Source: Candidatus Tagabacteria bacterium CG_4_10_14_0_2_um_filter_40_13 (lineage in GTDB: Bacteria; Patescibacteriota; Minisyncoccia; GCA-002779875). From it: a stretch of DNA of 11,456 nucleotides. Shown here in pieces: positions 4,440 to 11,089 of the stretch (the stretch's first letter is position 1; each line of letters opens with the position of its first letter). Below the pieces are notes generated by a model. It did no database searches. It had not been told where the DNA came from and saw nothing but the letters and a program-made list of their open reading frames with translations. The translations under genes and the position numbers were made by a program. The stretch is taken from contig PFNV01000035.1 of the NCBI GenBank assembly GCA_002792165.1, forward strand, positions 1-11,456, written 5' to 3'.

Positions 4440-5606
4440 ATGAATCGAATATATTTGGATCATGCCGCGACAACTTATATTGACGACGCCGTGAAGGCGG
4501 CGATGGAGCCTTATTGGCAGAATAAGTTCGGAAACGCTTCTACTATATATAAGGAAGGATGCGACGCGAGAAGCGCCTTAAACGCGGCTCGAAAAAATAT
4601 CGCCTCTTTAATCGGCGCCAATCCCGATGAAATTATTTTTACCAATGGAGGAACGGAAAGCGATAATCTCGCGATTTTTGGCATCGCCAGACAATATAAG
4701 GGCGGACACATTATTACTTCAAAAATCGAGCATCACGCCGTTTTAAATTCCTGCAAAGTTTTAGAAAAAGAGAATTTTAAAGTAACTTATCTTGACGTAG
4801 ATAAAAATGGAATTATTGATTTGAAAGAATTAAAAAAATCTCTTTGCAAAGACACCATACTTATTTCAATTATGTACGCCAATAACGAAATTGGCGCAAT
4901 TCAGCCCATTAAAGAAATCGCGAAAGTAATCAGGGATTACAAGATTAAAAATAAGAACAAAAAAATTTATTTTCATACCGACGCAATTCAGGCGGCCGGA
5001 TACTTGGATCTGAATGTCGAAAGATTGGGAGTTGATTTGATGTCGGTCAACGCGTCAAAAATTTACGGGCCGAAAGGAGTAGGGTTTTTATATGCGCGAA
5101 GAGGAATAAAATTACTGCCAATTATCTATGGCGGAGGCCAGGAGAAAGGCATAAGGCCCGGCACGGAAAATATTCCGTCAATTGTCGGCTTGGATAAAGC
5201 TTTTGAAATTGCCCAAAAAATGCGCGAAAAAGAATCGAAAAGAGTTGTGAGCCTGCGCGATTATCTTATTAAAAATATTTTAAAAATAATTCCGGACTCA
5301 TCGCTTAACGGCAACCAGGCTTTGCGCTTGCCGAATAATGTTAATGTGACCATTAAAAACGTAGAAGGCGAATCCCTAATCCTCTATTTAGATGCCCGAG
5401 GCATCGCTTGTTCAACCGGTTCCGCGTGCACTTCCCAAGATCTTGAGCCGTCGCACGTGATAACCGCGCTTGGCAAGTCCAGGGAAGACGCCCATTGTTC
5501 TATTCGCTTTACTTTGGGGCGTAAAACGACAAAGGCGGATATGGATTATCTGCTCAAAGTTTTGCCCGGTATCGTTAAAAAATTAAGAAATATTTCGGCA
5601 ATATGA
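4440..5606 (+). CDS. iscS: Cysteine desulfurase (IscS/NifS family)
   Basis: This PLP enzyme removes sulfur from L-cysteine, giving alanine and an enzyme persulfide for Fe-S clusters and tRNA thiolation. The 388-residue product has YLDHAATT at the N-terminus, the cofactor-stacking His in KIEHHAVL (98-99), the PLP-contacting Asp181 in HTDAIQA, the Schiff-base Lys207 in NASKIYGPKG, RPGTEN (239-244), and the persulfide Cys330 in STGSACTSQ on the mobile loop. Where most IscS proteins have His directly before the PLP lysine (SxHK), this one has Ser206. The frame is open 31 codons further upstream, but that start would fall before the promoter and terminator. The ATG at 4440 matches the family N-terminus. 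The gene overlaps iscU by 4 nt (ATGA). A NifS-type group is also possible, but the short-loop active site and the IscU partner favour IscS. Confidence 0.94.
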   Translation: MNRIYLDHAATTYIDDAVKAAMEPYWQNKFGNASTIYKEGCDARSALNAARKNIASLIGANPDEIIFTNGGTESDNLAIFGIARQYKGGHIITSKIEHHAVLNSCKVLEKENFKVTYLDVDKNGIIDLKELKKSLCKDTILISIMYANNEIGAIQPIKEIAKVIRDYKIKNKNKKIYFHTDAIQAAGYLDLNVERLGVDLMSVNASKIYGPKGVGFLYARRGIKLLPIIYGGGQEKGIRPGTENIPSIVGLDKAFEIAQKMREKESKRVVSLRDYLIKNILKIIPDSSLNGNQALRLPNNVNVTIKNVEGESLILYLDARGIACSTGSACTSQDLEPSHVITALGKSREDAHCSIRFTLGRKTTKADMDYLLKVLPGIVKKLRNISAI

Positions 5607-6085
5607 TTAAAAAAAGATTAAGAAAACCAGCCCAAGTCCTGGCTACCGCCAGCGCCTCGGGCGGAGAATGGATATATTCTAAAACAGTAAAAGAGCATTT
5701 TTTTCATCCCCGAAATATTTTGTTGAAAGAGCCGAAAAAGGGAGAGTTTGACGCCGAGGGGGCGGTGGGGAATCCGGCTTGCGGCGATGTGATGAAAATG
5801 TGGATAAAGGTTGAGCCAAAAACTCAGCGTATCAAGAAATTGAAATGGCGCAGTTTCGGTTGCGCAACCGCCATTGCCTCGACTTCAATGTTTTCTCAAA
5901 TGGTAACTGAATATGGAGGAATGACATTGGAAGATGCCTTGAGACTTACGCCGCAGGATATAATGAAAAGACTGGGAGGTTTGCCTCCGTACAAAGTGCA
6001 TTGTTCTGTTTTGGCGGACCAGGCGTTTAAGAGCACCATAGAAAATTATTTTCAGAAGTTTCCCGAAGAAGCCCCGGCCAAATAA
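5603..6085 (+). CDS. iscU: Fe-S cluster assembly scaffold (IscU/NifU N-terminal family)
   Basis: This is the scaffold on which IscS-derived sulfur and iron form [2Fe-2S] clusters. The 160-residue protein has the HPRN motif (35-38), the ligands C60 and D62 in NPACGDVM, C87 in SFGCATAIASTS, and H133-C134 in KVHCSVLAD, so all three cluster cysteines and the conserved Asp are present. LPPYKV (127-132) matches the LPPVK chaperone-binding motif of IscU, with Tyr for Val. A basic N-terminal extension of about 24 residues precedes the family start; no alternative methionine exists near the usual start, so it seems genuine. Translation is probably coupled to iscS. HscA, HscB, ferredoxin and IscR genes are absent nearby, giving a minimal two-gene module. 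The opposing Nudix gene ends 133 nt away. Confidence 0.93.
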   Translation: MIKKRLRKPAQVLATASASGGEWIYSKTVKEHFFHPRNILLKEPKKGEFDAEGAVGNPACGDVMKMWIKVEPKTQRIKKLKWRSFGCATAIASTSMFSQMVTEYGGMTLEDALRLTPQDIMKRLGGLPPYKVHCSVLADQAFKSTIENYFQKFPEEAPAK

Positions 6086-6104
6086 CAGCCTTACAAAACA
6101 AAAA

Positions 6105-6135
6105 TCGGGCTGTTGATAAAGCCCGACTTATTTTT
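6105..6135. terminator. Bidirectional terminator between iscU and the Nudix gene
   Basis: TCGGGCT (6105-6111) pairs with AGCCCGA (6120-6126) around an 8-nt loop. It is followed by CTTATTTTT on the plus strand. On the minus strand it is followed by a T-rich run, the complement of the A-rich stretch at 6094-6104. It can therefore serve both convergent genes. Confidence 0.8.
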
Positions 6136-6165
6136 ACATCATTTTTTTTGCATCATTCTTACTTA

Positions 6166-6209
6166 AGCACTATACAACTATACATTATAGCGTATAGTTG
6201 TATAGTGCT
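6166..6209. repeat. Perfect 18-bp inverted repeat with internal tandem repeat
   Basis: AGCACTATACAACTATAC (6166-6183) is the exact reverse complement of 6192-6209, with an 8-nt spacer (ATTATAGC). Each arm contains ACTATAC twice, so the unit appears four times in 44 bp, in pairs of opposite orientation. With one bulged A, pairing extends outward to about 6163 and 6211. No T run follows, so it is not a plain terminator. It lies between convergent iscU and the Nudix gene. Confidence 0.9.
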
Positions 6210-6218
6210 AACTAAAAA

Positions 6219-6785
6219 CTAAAATCCGCGGCGGCGGTAAAAGGGAATAATATATCGTCCATTCGCGTCGAAGGCGTTTTTGAGTTCATCTAGCGCCTCT
6301 AATAATGCAGAGGGGCCTTCGGATATAATTGGTATCCCGTTTCTGTCGACTTTCCCTTGTGAATTTTTTTCTTCCGCCATTTTTTCAAGGACCAGAATTA
6401 ATCCTTGAATATGGCCCCGAAACATTTTAATTTGCCCTGCGACTATTTCTTGAAAGGGGATCCATTTTGGTTCCCCGATGCCCGGATCTCCGCAGTTCTT
6501 CAGTTCCTTTCCCGGCGAAATTTTAACGTTGATAAAATAATGGATATAATCGCCGCCGGAACCGGTTTTGGAAATTTCCGCGTTGCATTTTCCGATTATT
6601 CCTTTTTGTCCTGTTTCCTCCGCCAGCTCGCGGAGAGCGGCTGATTCCGGAGTTTCGCCGTTCTTCGTTTTTCCGCCAGGTAAGCCCCAGAATCCGAGGG
6701 GTTTTACGGGGTCAATGTTCGGTACCAATAGAACCTCTTTTTCCCGCCATTTTATACAAATAGTAGATACCATTCCCTCCGTCAT
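6219..6785 (-). CDS. Nudix hydrolase
   Basis: Nudix enzymes hydrolyse nucleoside diphosphates linked to another moiety, such as oxidised nucleotides, ADP-ribose or dinucleoside polyphosphates. The substrate cannot be read here. The 188-residue protein has a complete Nudix box, G38-x5-E44-x7-R52-E53-L-x-E56-E57-x-G59, preceded by the usual GFWGLPGGK. The sequence after residue 138 is an extra C-terminal region ending in RYIIPFYRRRGF, of unknown role. The start is fixed by AGGAGG (6794-6799 on the minus strand), 8 nt before the ATG. The gene is transcribed divergently from htrA, and the two promoters overlap. It converges with iscU across a terminator and a long inverted repeat. A housekeeping MutT-like role or regulation together with the stress gene htrA are both possible. 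Confidence 0.9.
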   Translation of the reverse strand: MTEGMVSTICIKWREKEVLLVPNIDPVKPLGFWGLPGGKTKNGETPESAALRELAEETGQKGIIGKCNAEISKTGSGGDYIHYFINVKISPGKELKNCGDPGIGEPKWIPFQEIVAGQIKMFRGHIQGLILVLEKMAEEKNSQGKVDRNGIPIISEGPSALLEALDELKNAFDANGRYIIPFYRRRGF

Positions 6786-6839
6786 TAAAATCGCCTCCTT
6801 TCTTATTTATTTTTATTGCATAAGGCCACATACATTTAT

Positions 6840-6867
6840 TTGACAAATAACCTGACTTTGCTAAAAT
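6840..6867 (+). promoter_or_regulatory. Promoter of htrA
   Basis: A perfect -35 TTGACA (6840-6845), 16-nt spacer and -10 TAAAAT (6862-6867) predict a leader of about 25 nt before the ATG at 6899. That leader contains no Shine-Dalgarno sequence. The -10 box overlaps that of the divergent Nudix promoter by 2 bp. Confidence 0.6.
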
Positions 6868-6894
6868 ATTACCATATTCTAATTAAATAGTCAA
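6866..6894 (-). promoter_or_regulatory. Promoter of the Nudix gene
   Basis: On the minus strand, -35 TTGACT (6889-6894), a 17-nt spacer and -10 TAATAT (6866-6871) predict a leader of roughly 70 nt that ends with the AGGAGG ribosome binding site. The promoter interlocks with the htrA promoter. Confidence 0.55.
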
Positions 6895-6898
6895 TACC

Positions 6899-8185
6899 AT
6901 GGATAATCTTACTAAAACACAATTCGTTACCCTTATTATTCTGGTCTCCTTTGTCACCTCGCTTGTTACCGGTATTGTTACCGTGACTTTAGTGAATCAG
7001 GCGCCGCCGCTCATGACTCAGGCGATTTATAAAGTGCTTGAAAAAGTTACGCCTGATCTTAATAATTCAAACGCGAATCAGGCGCCCCCAGTTTTTACTA
7101 ATGAGCAAGATTTTATCGTAAAAGCCGTGGAAAAAGTTTCTTCGGCGGTAGTGAGCGTAATTGCAACTAAAGATTTGCCTGTTTTTGAACAATACTTTGT
7201 AAATCCTTTTGGGCAGGATGAATTTTTTAAGCAATTTTTTCCACCCGAACTTTTGCCCAACTTTCAAGTTCCTCAATATCGCCAGAAAGGGACAGAGAAC
7301 AAACAGATTTCCACCGGAACGGGATTTTTTATTTCCGTCGATGGATTAATTGCAACTAATAAGCATGTCGTTGCGGATAAGGAAGCGGTTTATTGGATTA
7401 TTATGAATGACGGAAAAAAATTGAAAGCAAAAGTTTTAGCGTTGGATTCTCTGCAGGACGTTGCCATATTGAAAATCGATGAAGACGTTCCTCCTGCTTC
7501 CGGATACAATTTTGTTCCGCTTGGCGATTCGGAAAATATTAAAGTTGGTCAAACTGTTATTGCGATCGGAAATGCCCTGGGAGAATTTCAAAACACCGTT
7601 TCAGTGGGCGTTATCTCGGGTTTGCGCCGCAGTATTATTGCCTCAAGCGCTACGGGCGGAGATGAGGTTTTGCAGGAACTTATTCAAACCGATGCCGCCA
7701 TTAATCCCGGTAATTCCGGCGGACCATTACTCGATTTAAGCGGAAAAGCAATAGGTATCAATACGGCTATTGCGCAAGGTGCGGAAAACGTCGGCTTTGC
7801 GCTGCCCATCAATCTTGTTAAAAAAGACCTTGCCGACATCAAGCAATTCGGAAAGATCGAATATGCGTATTTGGGAATAAGATATGCGCTTATTAATGCC
7901 CAAGTCAAGGAAGAGAAAAAACTATCAGTCGATTACGGAGCATTGCTAAGTAAAGGTCCGAAAGACGAGCCCGCGGTAATGGCAAACAGTCCGGCTGGAA
8001 AAATGGGCCTTAAGGAAGGAGACATTGTTCTTGAATTTAACGGCGTTAAGATTACTCAAAGCAATACATTGTCGTCTTTAATTAACCGTCATCGCGCCGG
8101 AGAAAAGATAACTTTAAAGGTTCTGCGCGAAGGAAAAGAATCGAATTTTTCGGGTACGCTGGAACCCCGTCCCGAAAATATTTAG
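6899..8185 (+). CDS. htrA: HtrA/Deg-family serine protease, membrane-anchored, one PDZ domain
   Basis: HtrA enzymes degrade or refold damaged proteins on the outer face of the membrane. The 428-residue protein has an N-terminal hydrophobic anchor (about 7-33, no lipobox or clear cleavage site). A linker follows, then a trypsin-like domain with the triad His156 (ATNKHVV), Asp187 (DSLQDVAIL) and Ser273 (NPGNSGGPL), and a single PDZ domain (about 325-420) with SPAGKMGLKEGDIVLEFNG. The segment QYFVNPFGQDEFFKQFFPPE (98-117) resembles the LA-loop region (fxxFFg) of DegP/DegQ. Length and layout match one-PDZ DegS/HtrA proteins. The gene has its own promoter. The unfoldase gene follows after 18 nt, so the two probably form a proteostasis operon. 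A two-PDZ DegP is excluded by length. Confidence 0.95.
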   Translation: MDNLTKTQFVTLIILVSFVTSLVTGIVTVTLVNQAPPLMTQAIYKVLEKVTPDLNNSNANQAPPVFTNEQDFIVKAVEKVSSAVVSVIATKDLPVFEQYFVNPFGQDEFFKQFFPPELLPNFQVPQYRQKGTENKQISTGTGFFISVDGLIATNKHVVADKEAVYWIIMNDGKKLKAKVLALDSLQDVAILKIDEDVPPASGYNFVPLGDSENIKVGQTVIAIGNALGEFQNTVSVGVISGLRRSIIASSATGGDEVLQELIQTDAAINPGNSGGPLLDLSGKAIGINTAIAQGAENVGFALPINLVKKDLADIKQFGKIEYAYLGIRYALINAQVKEEKKLSVDYGALLSKGPKDEPAVMANSPAGKMGLKEGDIVLEFNGVKITQSNTLSSLINRHRAGEKITLKVLREGKESNFSGTLEPRPENI

Positions 8186-8190
8186 AAAAA

Positions 8191-8196
8191 TAAAAT
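8191..8196 (+). promoter_or_regulatory. Possible -10 box before the unfoldase gene
   Basis: TAAAAT lies exactly 7 nt before the ATG at 8204, the same distance as at rpsB and rpmE, in the 18-nt gap after htrA. The expected -35 position (8168-8173) is CGTCCC, which does not match, so this is weak. No ribosome binding site is present. Confidence 0.25.
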
Positions 8197-8203
8197 TAAT
8201 CAT

Positions 8204-10933
8204 ATGCCGCCATTTTCAAATTTTTCAGTTAAAGCTCAGGAAGCCGTGCGAAAAGCTCACGAGCTTGCGATGGAGAGGGGACAGAATCAGCTCGATACCC
8301 TTCATCTGCTCGCCGCTTTGTTGCTTTCCGAAGAAGAAAGCATTGTTTTGACTATTCTGGAAAAAATGGAAACTGATATTAACGGATTGACAGACGCGAT
8401 TATTGATGAGTTGGAAGAAATCGGAAGGGCGAGCACAATTATGCAGATTTCTTCTCAGGTTTATCTTACGCCGGATTTAGCGCGCGTCTTGGATGTAAGC
8501 GGAAAGGTCGCGCAATATTTGAAGGATAAATATATTTCTGTCGAACATTTATTTCTCGCGCTTTTGGACGCTCCTTCGCGGGCTCGTGAAATAATGATAA
8601 GATTCCGCATAGACAAGGATACGGTAATGCGGGCTTTAGAAGAAGCGCGCGGCACTTCGGGCGTAATGGAAGCGCAACAAACTAAAAAGAAATTTAGGGT
8701 TTTGGAAAAATACACCCGGAATCTTACTCAACTTGCGCGGGAGGATAAGATTGATCCTGTTATCGGCCGCGAAGAAGAAATTAAAAGATTAATGCAGACA
8801 CTTTCGAGACGGACAAAGAACAATCCTGTTTTAATTGGCGAGGCGGGCGTGGGAAAAACCGCTATCGTCGAAGGATTAAGCCGCCGCATTGTTCAGGGCG
8901 ATATTCCGGAATCTTTGAAAGACAAGGAAATAGTTTCTTTAGATTTGGGTATGCTTATCGCAGGCACAAAATACCGCGGTGAATTCGAGGAGCGGTTAAA
9001 AGCGGTGATGAAAGAAATTGGGCAATCCTCCGGAAAAATAATCGTGTTTATCGACGAGCTTCATACTATTGTCGGTGCGGGCGGCGCGGAAGGCGCGATT
9101 GACGCTTCTAATATGCTGAAGCCCGCTTTGTCAAAAGGAGAATTAAAAACGATCGGCGCGACCACGCTGAAAGAATATCAAAAATACATCGAAAAAGATT
9201 CAGCTTTAGCCAGGCGTTTTCAGCCGATTTATGTCGAGGAACCTTCGCAGGAAAACGCCATCGCCATTTTAAGGGGGATAAAAGAAAAATATGAAATTCA
9301 TCACGGCGTAAAAATAACGGATGCCGCGATTCAGGCCAGCGTTCAATTTTCCAGCCGTTATATTACCGAGCGTTATTTGCCGGACAAAGCCGTTGATTTG
9401 ATAGACGAAGCCGCTTCCGGTTTACGCTTGAAATTGGACAGCATGCCCGAAGAACTTGAGTCGTCCAGGCGGGAAATTATGAAACTGGAGATAGAAAAAG
9501 AAGCGCTTAAAAAAGAAGACGACCCGAAAGCCAGGCAAAAAGTCAAAAAACTTCAGAAACAAATAGATAATTTGAAAGAAAAAATGTCCGGCTTTGAAGC
9601 AAAATGGAAAACTGAAAAAGAAGCTATTACCAGCGCGCGCCGCTTTAAAAAAGAAATCGAATCTTTAAAACAAGAGGCTGATTTAGCGGAACGCGAAGCC
9701 AATTTTTCCAAAGTTGCCGAGATTCGCTACGGAAGTATTCCTTTGGCGCAGGAGAAATTAAAAAGTGAAGATAAAAAACTCGAAAAACTTCAGAGCAGCC
9801 GTTTTTTGAAAGAGGAAGTCGGCGAAGAAGAAATTGCCGATATCGTTTCCCGATGGACAGGTATTCCCATTTCCAAAATGCTTGAATCCGAATCCGCAAA
9901 ATTATTGAAAATGGAAGATATTCTCAAAAAGCGCGTTGTCGGCCAAACCGACGCAATTTCGAAAATTAGTCACGCAGTGCGCCGTTCAAGAGCCGGAATT
10001 TCTTATGTTGACCGGCCAATCGGCTCGTTTATGTTTTTGGGCCCGACCGGCGTCGGCAAAACCGAACTTGCCAGAACACTGGCCGAATACATGTTTGACG
10101 ACGAAAAAGCGCTTATCAGAATAGACATGTCCGAATATATGGAGCGTTATACCGTTTCCAAATTCATCGGTTCTCCTCCGGGATATGTCGGCTACGAAGA
10201 AGGAGGGCAATTGACGGAAATGATTCGCCACCGGCCTTACAGTCTTGTACTTTTTGACGAAATAGAAAAAGCTCATCCCGAAGTTTTCAATATCCTGCTT
10301 CAGATTCTCGATAACGGCCGCTTGACCGATGCCAAAGGCCGCCACGTTAATTTTAAAAATACGATATTGATTATGACTTCGAACGTCGGTTCGGAATATG
10401 TGCGAGAGATGGAAACTTTGGGTTTTTCCACGAGTCCCGACAACCAGACTAAAAAAGCTTCGGTATTGAAAGATAAGATTTATCACAGTTTGGAAAACAG
10501 ATTCCGGCCGGAATTTTTGAACCGATTGGACGAAATTATTATTTTCGACGCTTTAACGCCGGAAAATTTGCAAGAAATTGTAAATATTCAGATGCAGCGG
10601 GTTACAAAACGGCTTTCCGAAAGAGATATTAATCTTAAAGTTTCGCCGGAAGTTCTTGTAATGCTCGCAAAAGAAGGATTTGACGCCCGTTACGGCGCGC
10701 GTCCTTTGAATCGTTTGATTCAGAGTAAAATTTTAAATCCTATTGCGGAATATATCGTAAGAGGGAAAATGTCAGGAGGCGGGACTATTTCTATTTCCGC
10801 CAGTAAAGGGGAAATTGTCATTGGGATAGTAGAAAGAGTAATGCCGAAAAAGAAGAAGAAAAGGTCGGCCCAAGGCCGATCTCAGCTCAAGGCTGATGGG
10901 CTTCGGGCTCACGCCTCGAACGGAAAAAAGTAG
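8204..10933 (+). CDS. Hsp100 double-AAA unfoldase, ClpB/ClpC hybrid features
   Basis: This is a hexameric ATP-driven protein unfoldase of 909 residues. Domains in order are: a Clp N-domain (1-150, two repeats); AAA-1 with Walker A GEAGVGKT (212-219), Walker B D284-E285, pore loop KYRGEFE (Tyr257) and arginine fingers R337-R338; a long coiled-coil middle domain (about 410-530) with the ClpB-like AEREANFSKVAEIRYG; and AAA-2 with GPTGVGKT (613-620), D685-E686, pore Tyr661 in PPGYVGYEE and sensor-2 R833. The long middle domain is what ClpB disaggregases have. Yet between TSNVG (725-729) and NRFRPEFLNR a loop carries LGF (739-741), the position and sequence type of the ClpP-docking loop of ClpC, which ClpB lacks. 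Residues 880-909 are a basic tail (PKKKKKRS...) encoded by palindromic DNA. The gene probably shares the htrA transcript. Labels ClpB or ClpC are both defensible, so no symbol is given. Confidence 0.93.
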   Translation: MPPFSNFSVKAQEAVRKAHELAMERGQNQLDTLHLLAALLLSEEESIVLTILEKMETDINGLTDAIIDELEEIGRASTIMQISSQVYLTPDLARVLDVSGKVAQYLKDKYISVEHLFLALLDAPSRAREIMIRFRIDKDTVMRALEEARGTSGVMEAQQTKKKFRVLEKYTRNLTQLAREDKIDPVIGREEEIKRLMQTLSRRTKNNPVLIGEAGVGKTAIVEGLSRRIVQGDIPESLKDKEIVSLDLGMLIAGTKYRGEFEERLKAVMKEIGQSSGKIIVFIDELHTIVGAGGAEGAIDASNMLKPALSKGELKTIGATTLKEYQKYIEKDSALARRFQPIYVEEPSQENAIAILRGIKEKYEIHHGVKITDAAIQASVQFSSRYITERYLPDKAVDLIDEAASGLRLKLDSMPEELESSRREIMKLEIEKEALKKEDDPKARQKVKKLQKQIDNLKEKMSGFEAKWKTEKEAITSARRFKKEIESLKQEADLAEREANFSKVAEIRYGSIPLAQEKLKSEDKKLEKLQSSRFLKEEVGEEEIADIVSRWTGIPISKMLESESAKLLKMEDILKKRVVGQTDAISKISHAVRRSRAGISYVDRPIGSFMFLGPTGVGKTELARTLAEYMFDDEKALIRIDMSEYMERYTVSKFIGSPPGYVGYEEGGQLTEMIRHRPYSLVLFDEIEKAHPEVFNILLQILDNGRLTDAKGRHVNFKNTILIMTSNVGSEYVREMETLGFSTSPDNQTKKASVLKDKIYHSLENRFRPEFLNRLDEIIIFDALTPENLQEIVNIQMQRVTKRLSERDINLKVSPEVLVMLAKEGFDARYGARPLNRLIQSKILNPIAEYIVRGKMSGGGTISISASKGEIVIGIVERVMPKKKKKRSAQGRSQLKADGLRAHASNGKK
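10863..10896. repeat. Adjacent palindromes inside the 3' end of the unfoldase gene
   Basis: GGTCGGCC (10863-10870) pairs with GGCCGATC (10874-10881) around a 3-nt loop, with one G-T. TCAGC (10882-10886) then pairs with GCTGA (10892-10896) around TCAAG. Together with the following GC-rich sequence they encode most of residues 887-909, beyond the conserved end of the Clp C-terminal domain. Confidence 0.7.
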
Positions 10934-10973
10934 GAAGCGCGGCGAAGTAATCAATGCGGGGGTACGAGGAATC

Positions 10974-11010
10974 GGTCACAAGTTTTCGCCTACTGGCGAA
11001 ACTCGCGACC
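10974..11010. repeat. Long imperfect hairpin in the intergenic region
   Basis: The left arm (10974-10990, starting GGTC) and right arm (10995-11010, ending GACC) form a 9-bp inner stem (AGTTTTCGCC with GGCGAAACT, one bulged T) around the loop TACT. An outer 4-bp stem closes it across a 3-nt internal loop. No T run follows. The surrounding spacer (10934-11089) is GC-rich and holds no convincing gene. Confidence 0.65.
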
Positions 11011-11036
11011 CCGCCTCGCGCCGTCGCGCTCCGGCT

Positions 11037-11054
11037 TTCGTTTTAAAAAACGAA
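11037..11054. repeat. 8-bp inverted repeat, possible terminator of tRNA-Trp or the unfoldase
   Basis: TTCGTTTT (11037-11044) is the exact complement of AAAACGAA (11047-11054), with two bases between. It lies in the convergent spacer between the unfoldase and tRNA-Trp. The stem is AT-rich, with internal T and A runs but no good T tail, so a terminator role is uncertain. Confidence 0.5.
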
Positions 11055-11089
11055 CCCCTCCCAATGGTTCTGCCTGTCCGCCATACTTG

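Noticed and set aside
9986..10486. Minus-strand 166-residue frame inside the unfoldase gene
   Set aside because: It lies antisense to conserved AAA-2 motifs, has no recognisable domain and no ribosome binding site, so it is a shadow frame.
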